DNA of 64,000 nucleotides, from contig NZ_JAAMOX010000001.1 in NCBI RefSeq assembly GCF_011758565.1, positions 1,589,838 to 1,653,837 on the forward strand, given 5' to 3'. Below, one piece after another: positions 36,406 through 45,831 of this stretch. This stretch comes from Lysinibacter cavernae. Lineage in GTDB: Bacteria > Actinomycetota > Actinomycetes > Actinomycetales > Microbacteriaceae. Below the pieces are notes generated by a model. The model ran no database searches. It saw only the letters and a list, made by a program, of their open reading frames with translations, and was not told where the DNA came from. The translations under genes and the position numbers were made by a program. The stretch's first letter is position 1. Each line of letters opens with the position of its first letter.

Positions 36406-36479
36406 CGCGACCACCGTTCGACCGCTGACCGGCACTGCTGTACCTGGGCCGTTCCGTTGGGAAAGAGTTTCCAACTCAT
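36402..36479 (-). CDS. 25-residue leader ORF coupled to the importer ATPase
   Basis: ATG at 36477-36479, five bases after AAAGGAG, encodes MSWKLFPNGTAQVQQCRSAV plus ERWSR and stops at TGA overlapping the ATPase ATG (ATGA, 36405-36402). It is in a different frame from the ATPase. The strong ribosome-binding site for the leader and weak one for the main gene suggest re-initiation. No homologue is recognised, and an alternative is an in-frame TTG start for the ATPase. Confidence 0.5.
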   Translation of the reverse strand: MSWKLFPNGTAQVQQCRSAVERWSR

Positions 36480-36513
36480 GTGCGCTCCTTTGCGTGGAAA
36501 CCAACTCGTAAGT

Positions 36514-36526
36514 GTAGTAATACTAC
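36514..36526 (-). promoter_or_regulatory. Operator GTAGTAATACTAC of the importer operon
   Basis: A perfect 13-base palindrome with the same core as 27346 and 27439. On the minus strand a candidate promoter precedes it: TTGTAA, 17-base spacer, TAGCAT, then the operator near the expected start of transcription, a position for repression. Confidence 0.7.
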
Positions 36527-36876
36527 CTAATGCTAAAGCGATTTCCAGCTTTTTACAAATTTGAGCGACTTAAAGGCAAAAATAGCCGGGTTAAACGTAG
36601 CTATCCTACATATCGTCGTAGAAAACGCACTCACGCAGTAGCCCGAGGGCAGAAACAACCACAACCGACCTAGTTGAGGGCGCACCGACCACAGCCCTCA
36701 CCGGCCGCACCCCCACGGCCTTGCGGGGACGAGTTCACCGCCGTCGAGCATGCGCTGCAGTGCACTCACCGCAGCGCACAAACCGCATTGCACGATAAGA
36801 GACAAGCCAAAGCACCAAAACGCTACAAGGGTTCCGAACCCAAATGAGGCACGCCTAGCGCCCTCGAAACAGTCAG
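36527..36876. other. Intergenic region between importer operon and ABC exporter
   Basis: Holds the importer promoter (see 36514), a weak related palindrome GTAGCTATCCTAC at 36597-36609, and a terminator-like hairpin at 36751-36778. No credible gene was found in the rest. Confidence 0.5.
36751..36778 (-). terminator. Hairpin after the ABC exporter gene
   Basis: TGCGCTGC (36751-36758) and GCAGCGCA (36771-36778) with a 12-base loop, about 100 bases beyond the exporter stop. Short, no T-run. Confidence 0.4.
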
Positions 36877-38733
36877 CTACAGCTGGATATCAAAGCTCCG
36901 CAACCGTTTCTTGTCCCGCTTTGTTGCCGATGCTTGCAGAGCAAGCAGTTCGGCATAAATTCCGCCGCTTTGGGCAAGTTCCTTGGGCGAGCCGTTTTCG
37001 TCAACGCGCCCGTTTCGGAGCGTGATAATACGGTCAACGGCCGAAATCGTTGACAACCGGTGCGCAATAATGAACGTCGTGCGCTCGTGCATGAGCAACT
37101 CAAGGCCGTCCTGCACCAGCTGCTCCGATTTACTGTCGAGGGCAGACGTTGCCTCATCGAGCACCAAGATGGGTGCGTCTTTGAGCAGCGCACGCGCGAT
37201 CGCGATGCGTTGCTTTTGCCCGCCAGACAGTTTAAGCCCGCGCTCACCGATCTCGGTGCTGTAGCCCTGAGCAAATTTACTCACAAATTCGTGCACGTTT
37301 GCCGACTTGGCGGCAGCCTCGACCTGAGCATCGGTTGCCTCCGGGCGCGCATAGGCGATGTTCTCGCGGATAGTCCCAGAGAACAGGGCTGGCTCCTGGA
37401 ATACCACCCCAACCTGCCTCCGGAGCGCACCAAGCGGCAGCGCTGCGATATCCGTCTCCCCGATGCGGATACGGCCAGCAGTCGGGGTATAAAGCCTGAG
37501 CAACAAGCTCATCAGGGTTGATTTTCCACCGCCGCTCTCGGCAACAAACGCAACCCGCTCGCCAGCTGGGATCTCAAAGCTAATGTCCCTGAGCAGGGAT
37601 TCCTCATCGGAATACGAAAAAGAGACCCCCTCAAACACGATTGGGAGCTTGTCAATCTGGGCACTCGGCTGCGGCTCTGATCCAGCGAGTGTCTCAGGGG
37701 CAATAACCGCATCCGTAGTCGTGGCCGCGCCCTGGCCAACCTCGCGAAGGGCCCCTGACTGTGCCTCTGGAGACTCCTCCATCACGGCAAAATAGTCTTT
37801 ACTGCCTGCCACCGCTCGCTGCGCAAAATCGATCATGTAACTCATCGAGAGCACAGGAGTCCGTGCCATTCCGACGAGCTGAATAAGCAACACCATGACC
37901 CCGAGCGTGAACACGCCCTCTGCCGTTTGTACAAAAATAACGCTGAAAACTCCGAAGAACACGAGGTTGAGCGAAACCCTGCGCAGCACATCCATCTGAT
38001 GCCAGAACCGCGACTGCGACTTGGTAATCGCGACGGTCTTCGAATACCGCTGCCGAAACTCGTCAAGCTCGCGCCGCTCCTGCCGAAAGCTCTTGACCAC
38101 CCGAATCTGACCAACTACCTCGGCAAAGCGTCCGCCGGCAATGTCGTATTCGGTGTTTTTTTCTTGCTCAAAACCCTGCCATTTTGCGCTGGTTTTGGCG
38201 GTGAGCCAGACGTAGACCGGATACATCACCGCAAGCATCACGGCGAGCGGCCACGAATACACCGCGGTAATGATCAGCACCGCAACGACGGTGACCAGCA
38301 TCTGAAAGAAGCCGTTGGCAAACGAGTTGAGAAAGTTCGTGACCTCGGTAATTGAACGCGATAGCCGGTTAATGATCTTTCCGGTGAGCTCATTATCGTA
38401 ATACCGCTGCGGAAGTGAAAGCAGTTTCTCAAAGTAGCGGGCCGAAAGAATAGCCCGCAGCCTGGTTGCCATGACGTCGCCGATATAACCACCAACGTTG
38501 GTGAACAGCGTGTTCAACAGGTCAAGGGCCAACAGGAGCGCCGCCAGCCAGATCACAGGGGCCACGCCGCTGGCCTGGCCGTTCACGACAAGCGTGATGT
38601 AGTCGATTGCTGCCTTCAGCACAAACGGAACGAGCAGCGTCGTTGCGGCCATGAGCAACGAGCACAGCACAATTGCTGCATATAACCACCAGAGCTCCCG
38701 AACAGAAAGCATAATGCGAAGGATGCTACGCAC
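36877..38733 (-). CDS. ABC exporter, fused membrane and ATPase domains
   Basis: A 618-residue half-transporter from GTG 38731-38733, which has AAAGGAG five bases upstream; the frame extends seven codons further. Six-helix membrane domain (about 1-320) then NBD with Walker A VAESGGGKSTLMS, Q-loop VVFQEPALFSG, signature LSGGQKQR, Walker B ILVLDEATSALDSKSE and switch AHRLST. This is the MsbA/LmrA-like exporter class, which works as a dimer; cargo could be lipids or drugs. A strong terminator separates it from rbfA. Confidence 0.9.
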   Translation of the reverse strand: MRSILRIMLSVRELWWLYAAIVLCSLLMAATTLLVPFVLKAAIDYITLVVNGQASGVAPVIWLAALLLALDLLNTLFTNVGGYIGDVMATRLRAILSARYFEKLLSLPQRYYDNELTGKIINRLSRSITEVTNFLNSFANGFFQMLVTVVAVLIITAVYSWPLAVMLAVMYPVYVWLTAKTSAKWQGFEQEKNTEYDIAGGRFAEVVGQIRVVKSFRQERRELDEFRQRYSKTVAITKSQSRFWHQMDVLRRVSLNLVFFGVFSVIFVQTAEGVFTLGVMVLLIQLVGMARTPVLSMSYMIDFAQRAVAGSKDYFAVMEESPEAQSGALREVGQGAATTTDAVIAPETLAGSEPQPSAQIDKLPIVFEGVSFSYSDEESLLRDISFEIPAGERVAFVAESGGGKSTLMSLLLRLYTPTAGRIRIGETDIAALPLGALRRQVGVVFQEPALFSGTIRENIAYARPEATDAQVEAAAKSANVHEFVSKFAQGYSTEIGERGLKLSGGQKQRIAIARALLKDAPILVLDEATSALDSKSEQLVQDGLELLMHERTTFIIAHRLSTISAVDRIITLRNGRVDENGSPKELAQSGGIYAELLALQASATKRDKKRLRSFDIQL

Positions 38734-38797
38734 GGCACTCCTTTGGGGGTTCAATCACGGCGCGGCACGGGCGCGTGTAGTGGTGTATTACTCAGAA

Positions 38798-38841
38798 CGA
38801 GCGGAGTGACGACGCCCTCATGGACGTCGTCACTCCGCTCG
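38798..38841. terminator. 17-bp stem terminator after rbfA
   Basis: CGAGCGGAGTGACGACG (38798-38814) and its exact complement (38825-38841) with a ten-base loop, 13 bases past the rbfA stop. Ends the nusA-infB-rbfA transcript, so the ABC exporter must have its own promoter. Confidence 0.8.
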
Positions 38842-38853
38842 ATCGAAGGTGAG

Positions 38854-39375
38854 TTAGGCCAGGTTTCCGGCGCTGTCTCCGCGCTTCGTGTCGGTAGCAT
38901 CCTCATCGGTGCTATCGTCTTCATCTTCGTCTTCGTCTTCGTCGAAGTCGTCTTCATCGCGAGGCTTCACATACGGGTCCTCGTCGCCAGCGTATTCTGC
39001 GTTGGCTGCGAGGGCTGCCGACTCTTCGTCGCGCTCGCGAGCGGCGCGCAGCAGGTCATTGATGTGATCGGCGTTCTCGGGGATGCCGTCGAGAATGAAC
39101 TCGAGCGTCGGGGTGAGACGCGTGGTCATGTTGCGACCGACCTCGGTGCGCAACATACCCGTTGCAGCCTTGAGCGCGGCGGCGCTGTCCTGGCGCTCCT
39201 CCTCGGTGCCATACACCGTGTAGAAGACGCTCGCGTGCTGCAGGTCGCCCGTGACCCGAACATCCGTAATCGTTACGAAGCCAAGCCGAGGGTCGCGAAG
39301 CCCCTTCTCGATGCGCTTGGCGATGATCTGCTGGATGCGCTCGGCCATCTTGCGTACGCGTGGGTTCTCAGCCAT
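38854..39375 (-). CDS. rbfA: Ribosome-binding factor A with acidic tail
   Basis: A 173-residue protein. Residues 1-115 are the RbfA KH-type fold (MAENPRVRKMAERIQQIIAK, DPRLGFVTITDVRVTGDLQHA, TPTLEFILDGIPENADHI); it matures the 30S subunit at the 16S 5' end. Residues 130-165 form an acidic tail (DEDDFDEDEDEDEDD), longer than in typical RbfA (about 120-135 residues). It follows infB after 181 bases, with a separate hairpin in between. The usual next gene, truB, is 20 kb away. Confidence 0.93.
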   Translation of the reverse strand: MAENPRVRKMAERIQQIIAKRIEKGLRDPRLGFVTITDVRVTGDLQHASVFYTVYGTEEERQDSAAALKAATGMLRTEVGRNMTTRLTPTLEFILDGIPENADHINDLLRAARERDEESAALAANAEYAGDEDPYVKPRDEDDFDEDEDEDEDDSTDEDATDTKRGDSAGNLA

Positions 39376-39476
39376 GTTCTGTGTCCTTTCGCTGCCCAGT
39401 CAGAGCCCATCGGTTGAACTCAAGTGAGTCTCGTGATCGGGCAAAGCAGGGTGGATGAATACTGTATCAACGGAAG

Positions 39477-39505
39477 CGGGATGCCACGAATTCCGTGGCA
39501 TCCCG
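39477..39505 (-). terminator. Hairpin between infB and rbfA
   Basis: CGGGATGCCACG-AATTC-CGTGGCATCCCG, a perfect 12-bp stem in the infB-rbfA gap. May attenuate or process the transcript rather than end it. Confidence 0.6.
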
Positions 39506-39556
39506 ATTCTCGTTCCGAAGCGATCTCTGCAGAACGCCTCGTGTCAAACACTCGCG

Positions 39557-42358
39557 CTAGACGCGGGGTTTTTCCTTGAGCTCGGTGGTCTCAATTTCGT
39601 CGCCGACCTGAATGTCGTTGAACTTGCCAAGACCGATACCGGCCTCGAAGTCCGTACGAACCTCGGTGACGTCATCCTTGAAGCGACGCAGCGACTCGAT
39701 GGCGAGGTTGTCGCCAACCACGATGCCGTCGCGGATAACGCGGGCCTTTGCGTTTCGGGTAATGGTTCCCGAGCGCACGATAACACCGGCGATGTTTCCG
39801 AACTTGGATGAGCGGAAGACCTCGCGGATCTCGGCAACACCCGACTGAACCTCTTCGAACTCTGGCTTGAGGAGACCCTTGAGCGAGTTCTCGATGTCTT
39901 CGAGAGCGTTGTAAATAACCGAGTAGAACCGTACGTCGACACCTTCACGGCTGGCACGCTCGCGCGCCTTGGTGTCGGGACGAACGTTGAATCCGAGGAT
40001 GATCGCGTTGTCGATCGTGGCCAGGTTGACGTCGGACTCGGTAATGGCACCAACACCGCGGTGGATGATGCGCAGCTGAACCGAATCGTCGACCTCGATC
40101 TTGAGGAGCGACTCTTCGAGGGCCTCAACGGCACCCGAAACGTCTCCCTTGATGATGAGGTTGAGGGCCTCGACCTTTCCGTCTTCGAGGGCCTTGGTGA
40201 AGTCCTCGAGGCTGATGCGCTTGCGAGCCTTTGCCAGCAGGGCGTTACGCTCTGCTGCCTCACGCTTCTCGGCGATCTGACGGGCGGTGCGGTCTTCTTC
40301 AGTAACGAGGAAGGTGTCGCCGGCGCGGGGAACCGTTGAGAGTCCCTGTACCTGAACCGGACGTGATGGGCCAGCCTCCTGCAGCGTCTCGCCGTGCTCG
40401 TTGAGCATGGCACGAACGCGGCCGTAAGCCGTTCCAGCAACGATGGCGTCTCCGACGCGCAGTGTTCCCGACTGGATGAGCACGGTAGCAACAGCACCGC
40501 GGCCCTTGTCGAGGTTTGCCTCAATGGCAACACCGCGAGCGTCCTTGTTGGGGTTAGCGCGCAGGTCAAGCCCGGCATCAGCGGTCAAGAGAACCGCGTC
40601 AAGCAGCTCCTTGATGCCAACACCGTCGCGAGCCGAAACGTCAACAAAGATGACCTCTCCACCGTATTCTTCTGCAACGAGGTTGTACTCGGTGAGCTGC
40701 TGACGAACCTTGGCCGGGTTGGCGTCTGGCTTGTCAATCTTGTTCACCGCAACAACAATTGGCACGCCAGCGGCCTGGGCGTGGTTCAACGCCTCAACCG
40801 TCTGCGGCATGATGCCGTCGTCGGCCGCAACCACGAGGATCGCGATGTCGGTGACCTGAGCACCACGGGCACGCATGGCGGTAAACGCCTCGTGACCAGG
40901 GGTGTCAATGAAGGTAATCGGACGGTCTTTGCCATCGTGAACAGCGGTGACCTGGTACGCACCGATGTGCTGCGTGATTCCGCCGGCTTCGCCAGCTCCC
41001 ACGTCAGCGTTACGGATAGCGTCGAGCAGTCGGGTCTTACCGTGGTCAACGTGACCCATAACGGTGACAACCGGAGGACGCGCAACGAGTACGTCGTCGC
41101 CCTCTTCTTCGAGTTCGGCATCGAGGTCGATGTCGAAGCCTTCGAGCAGCTCGCGGTCTTCATCCTCAGGTGAAACCATCTGAATCTTGAAGCCAAGCTC
41201 GTCGCCGAGAATCTCAAACGTTGCCTCGTCAAGCGACTCGGTTGCCGTTGCCATCTCACCGAGGTGGAACAACACGGTAACCAAGTTTCCTGGGCTTGCG
41301 TCAATCTTGTCGGCGAAGTCCGAGATGGATGCTCCGCGACGCAGACGAATAACCGTTGAGCCGTCGCCACGAGGTACGCTTACGCCGCCAAGTGACGGCG
41401 CCTCGCGCAGCTCAAACTCTTGCCTCTTCGCCCTCTTCGACTTACGTGACTTGCTCTTGCCGCCTCCGCGACCAAATGCACCTGCGGTTCCACCACCCGG
41501 TCCGCGGCCACGGCCGCCACCACCGGTGGGACGTCCTGCAAATCCGCCTGGACGACCTGGTGCACCCGCTGCTCCCGCACCGGCACCGGCTCCAGCGCCT
41601 GCTGGGGCCCCGCCTGGACGCGAGAATCCACCGGGACGACCGCCCGGTGCGCCACCTGGACGACCTGCGCCGCCTGGGCGGCCCTGTCCTGGGCGACCCT
41701 GTCCTGGTCCACCGGTTACCTGGGGACGCGCGACGGGGCGAGGGATGTTGTTTGGCGTAGGTTTGCGAGCCGTGCCCATTCCCTGAGCCGAAGCGAAGGG
41801 GTTGTTTCCGGGGCGAGGGCCGCCGGGACGGGCAGTGCCCATTCCCTGAGCCGACGCAAACGGGTTGTTTCCGGGGCGAGGGGCTCCTGGGGTAGCCGGA
41901 CGCGCTGCGTCTCCACCCTCGGCGCCCTCAGCTGCTGGTGCAGCGTCTGCCTTGTCTGCTGCCTTTGGCGCAGGCGCCTTTGCAGCATCGCTCGGGGCCG
42001 CTTCTGCCGGCTCAGCGGCGGGTGCCGCTTCGGCCGGAGCTGCTGGAGCGGCCGGCGCAGCAGGTGCTGGCGTCGGCGCTGGAGCAGGTGCTGGCGTCGG
42101 TTTCTTGGCGCCTGGCTTTGCCGCGGCGGGTTTTGTTGCCTTTGCCGCTGGTGCGGCCTCTGCTGCTGGCGCTGGTGCGTCAGCCTGCTTGCCAGCTCCG
42201 TCAGCCTCGAGGGCTGCCTTGAGCTTGCGTGCGACCGGCGGAGCAATGCTCGACGACGGTCCCTTGACGAACTCGCCCATCTCTTTCAGCTTGGCGAGTG
42301 CGACCTTGCTATCGACGCCCATATCGGCGGCGACTTCGTGTACGCGTGGGTTTGCCAC
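39557..42358 (-). CDS. infB: Translation initiation factor IF-2
   Basis: A 933-residue GTPase that brings fMet-tRNA to the 30S subunit. The start [20 protein letters not shown] is an IF2_N domain; residues ~55-320 are an Ala/Pro then Gly/Arg-rich linker with a twice-repeated [14 protein letters not shown] block (~160-195). G domain: G1 [14 protein letters not shown] (~435), G3 DTPGHEAF (~485), G4 NKIDK (~540), G5 SARDG. C-terminal tRNA-binding domains end near [19 protein letters not shown]. The long linker is normal for actinobacteria. Between ylxR and rbfA as usual. Confidence 0.97.
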   Translation of the reverse strand: MANPRVHEVAADMGVDSKVALAKLKEMGEFVKGPSSSIAPPVARKLKAALEADGAGKQADAPAPAAEAAPAAKATKPAAAKPGAKKPTPAPAPAPTPAPAAPAAPAAPAEAAPAAEPAEAAPSDAAKAPAPKAADKADAAPAAEGAEGGDAARPATPGAPRPGNNPFASAQGMGTARPGGPRPGNNPFASAQGMGTARKPTPNNIPRPVARPQVTGGPGQGRPGQGRPGGAGRPGGAPGGRPGGFSRPGGAPAGAGAGAGAGAAGAPGRPGGFAGRPTGGGGRGRGPGGGTAGAFGRGGGKSKSRKSKRAKRQEFELREAPSLGGVSVPRGDGSTVIRLRRGASISDFADKIDASPGNLVTVLFHLGEMATATESLDEATFEILGDELGFKIQMVSPEDEDRELLEGFDIDLDAELEEEGDDVLVARPPVVTVMGHVDHGKTRLLDAIRNADVGAGEAGGITQHIGAYQVTAVHDGKDRPITFIDTPGHEAFTAMRARGAQVTDIAILVVAADDGIMPQTVEALNHAQAAGVPIVVAVNKIDKPDANPAKVRQQLTEYNLVAEEYGGEVIFVDVSARDGVGIKELLDAVLLTADAGLDLRANPNKDARGVAIEANLDKGRGAVATVLIQSGTLRVGDAIVAGTAYGRVRAMLNEHGETLQEAGPSRPVQVQGLSTVPRAGDTFLVTEEDRTARQIAEKREAAERNALLAKARKRISLEDFTKALEDGKVEALNLIIKGDVSGAVEALEESLLKIEVDDSVQLRIIHRGVGAITESDVNLATIDNAIILGFNVRPDTKARERASREGVDVRFYSVIYNALEDIENSLKGLLKPEFEEVQSGVAEIREVFRSSKFGNIAGVIVRSGTITRNAKARVIRDGIVVGDNLAIESLRRFKDDVTEVRTDFEAGIGLGKFNDIQVGDEIETTELKEKPRV

Positions 42359-42445
42359 AGTTCTCCTGTCTTGGGTCTGTGCCCAGACAGGCGCAGACCG
42401 TTAATTACGGACGGGTCTCATTTCGAGCCGCTCATTAGTTTTCCA

Positions 42446-42691
42446 TTAGCCGTTCAGCCTGTTCTCTAGTGGTTGTGTGTCAAGCGAACTCGACACGCGG
42501 AACGCACGGCCAAAGGCCCTGCGCTTCACCGCTGAATCAAAACACGCACGTGTTGGATGAATCCACGCTCCCCGCCCGGGCAAAACCGCATTCACATCGA
42601 CAACAACTTGGCTGTCAACAGAGACGATTCGCAATAGGACATTTTTTTGGGAACGGGAACGGCACCCAATGCACGTTCTAACCGGATTCAT
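42446..42691 (-). CDS. ylxR: YlxR family protein (DUF448)
   Basis: An 81-residue protein from ATG 42689-42691 (MNPVRTCIGCRSR) with GGAGG upstream; the frame continues 38 codons further but over the palindromic region. CIGCRSR and LPGRGAWIHPTRACFDSA are the YlxR signature (RxCxxCR; GRGAYxxxC). The family is an RNA/DNA-binding modulator of the RNA polymerase/RNase P pathway in Bacillus. Standard place between nusA and infB. Confidence 0.9.
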   Translation of the reverse strand: MNPVRTCIGCRSRSQKNVLLRIVSVDSQVVVDVNAVLPGRGAWIHPTRACFDSAVKRRAFGRAFRVSSSLDTQPLENRLNG

Positions 42692-42737
42692 CCTACCACC
42701 CTCCTGCACATCCCGCCGATCGTTTTTTGCTCCCCTA

Positions 42738-42809
42738 GCTCGCGGGGTGCGTTCCAGCTCGTGGGGTGCAGTATTTTGCGCCCCACGAGCGGATTCGCAC
42801 CCCACGAGC
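42738..42809. repeat. Nested inverted repeat between nusA and ylxR
   Basis: Four copies of a 13-mer GCTCGTGGGGTGC: two direct (42738-42750 with one change, 42757-42769) and two inverted (42778-42790 with one change, 42797-42809). The copies can pair as nested or alternative hairpins inside the nusA-ylxR transcript, directly after the nusA stop. Confidence 0.82.
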
Positions 42810-42815
42810 GGGTGG

Positions 42816-43811
42816 TTAGTCTTCCAGAATTGAATCCGGCTGGATGTCGATCTTTGCGCCCGTCAGCTTCGCAGCCAGGCGGGCGTTCTGGCCCTCCTTG
42901 CCGATTGCAAGCGAGAGCTGGAAGTCGGGAACCAGCGCGCGAACCTGCTTGGCCGCTGCATCAAGGATGAACGCGCTCGTCACCTTTGCGGGCGACAGTG
43001 CGTTTGCCACAAATGTTGGCAGATCCTGCGAGTAGTCAACGATGTCAATCTTCTCGCCGTTGAGCTCTGCCGTTACCGCGCGAACGCGCTGGCCAAGCTC
43101 GCCGATACAAGCGCCCTTTGCGTTGATGCTCGGGTCGTTTGCCTTGACCGCGATCTTGGTGCGGTGCCCGGCCTCACGGGCGAGCGAGATGATCTCAACT
43201 ACACCACTCGAAATCTCCGGCACCTCAAGCGCAAACAGCTTACGCACGAGCCCAGGGTGAGTGCGCGAGACCATAACCTGCGGCCCCTTCACTCCCTTGG
43301 AAACGCCAGTGACATACACCCGGATGCGCGAGCCGTGGGTGTAATCCTCGCCTGATACCTGCTCCTCTGGCGGCAGGATGGCCTCGACGCTGCCAAGGTC
43401 AACGTGGATCATGCGAGGGTTTGGTCCCTGCTGAATCACGCCGGCAACAATGTCGCCCTCTTTGTTGCGGAACTCGCCAAGAACGGCGTCGTCAGCAATG
43501 TCGCGAAGTCGCTGGTTGATGACCTGTTTCGCGGCAAAGGCAGCGATGCGGCCAAACTCGTCGGTCGATTCCTCGACCTCGCCAATAATGTTTCCCTCTT
43601 CGTCGTGCTCAGGAACCAGAACGGCAAGGTGGCCGGTCTTCTGGTCAAGAACAACGCGCACGCTTGGCGTTGCACCGGGGATGCCTTCAACCTCGGTGGC
43701 GTGTTTGAGGTATGCCGTCTCGATGGCTTGCTCGATAATCTGGACCAATTCCGCAAAGGGAATTTCCTTCTCGCGTTCCATCATCCGCAAAACGGTGAGA
43801 TCGATTTCCAC
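42816..43811 (-). CDS. nusA: Transcription termination/antitermination factor NusA
   Basis: A 331-residue NusA: N-terminal RNAP-binding part (MEIDLTVLRMMEREKEIPF), S1 domain (~105-195, GDIVAGVIQQGPNPRMIHVDLG), then KH1/KH2 (KGACIGELGQRVRAVTAELNG; SLAIGKEGQNARLAAKLTG). Lacks the E. coli acidic repeats, as in other actinobacteria. rimP, normally immediately upstream, is not present in the 203-base gap before proS. Ribosome-binding GAGG precedes ATG. Confidence 0.96.
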   Translation of the reverse strand: MEIDLTVLRMMEREKEIPFAELVQIIEQAIETAYLKHATEVEGIPGATPSVRVVLDQKTGHLAVLVPEHDEEGNIIGEVEESTDEFGRIAAFAAKQVINQRLRDIADDAVLGEFRNKEGDIVAGVIQQGPNPRMIHVDLGSVEAILPPEEQVSGEDYTHGSRIRVYVTGVSKGVKGPQVMVSRTHPGLVRKLFALEVPEISSGVVEIISLAREAGHRTKIAVKANDPSINAKGACIGELGQRVRAVTAELNGEKIDIVDYSQDLPTFVANALSPAKVTSAFILDAAAKQVRALVPDFQLSLAIGKEGQNARLAAKLTGAKIDIQPDSILED

Positions 43812-43929
43812 GTTCGGCCTCCTCTATTCATATTGTGAGTATTCAGTTAGTTGTGCGCTCAGGCGCACACGTCATCCACTACGGTACCTGATTTTTGTAG
43901 CGCCCATACCCGAGCGCTCAAAGAGAAAT

Positions 43930-43973
43930 GACGCAAGAGTTCCTTCCCAACTTGGAGAAGGAACTCTTGCGTC
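43930..43973 (-). terminator. 17-bp stem terminator after proS
   Basis: GACGCAAGAGTTCCTTC and its exact complement with a ten-base loop, between proS and nusA. It insulates nusA from proS transcription; the nusA promoter must lie in the remaining 118 bases. Confidence 0.82.
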
Positions 43974-44014
43974 AGATCTGCCGGGCATGCGACCGGATGC
44001 GACGAAGGGACAGC

Positions 44015-45781
<1,767 letters not shown>

Positions 45782-45831
45782 CTCACCATGTTAGCGGCAT
45801 CCGCAAGCCGGGCGGGGATGGCTAGCAGCAA

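Noticed and set aside
36597-36609. Fourth copy of the carbohydrate-locus operator (GTAGCTATCCTAC)
   Set aside because: It keeps GTAG/CTAC ends but lacks the GT...AC core positions of the other three, so chance similarity is likely.
39557-42358. Repeats in infB as a possible CRISPR or mobile element
   Set aside because: The repeats are codon-level repeats of the Gly/Pro/Ala-rich IF-2 linker and stay in frame; no spacer pattern exists.
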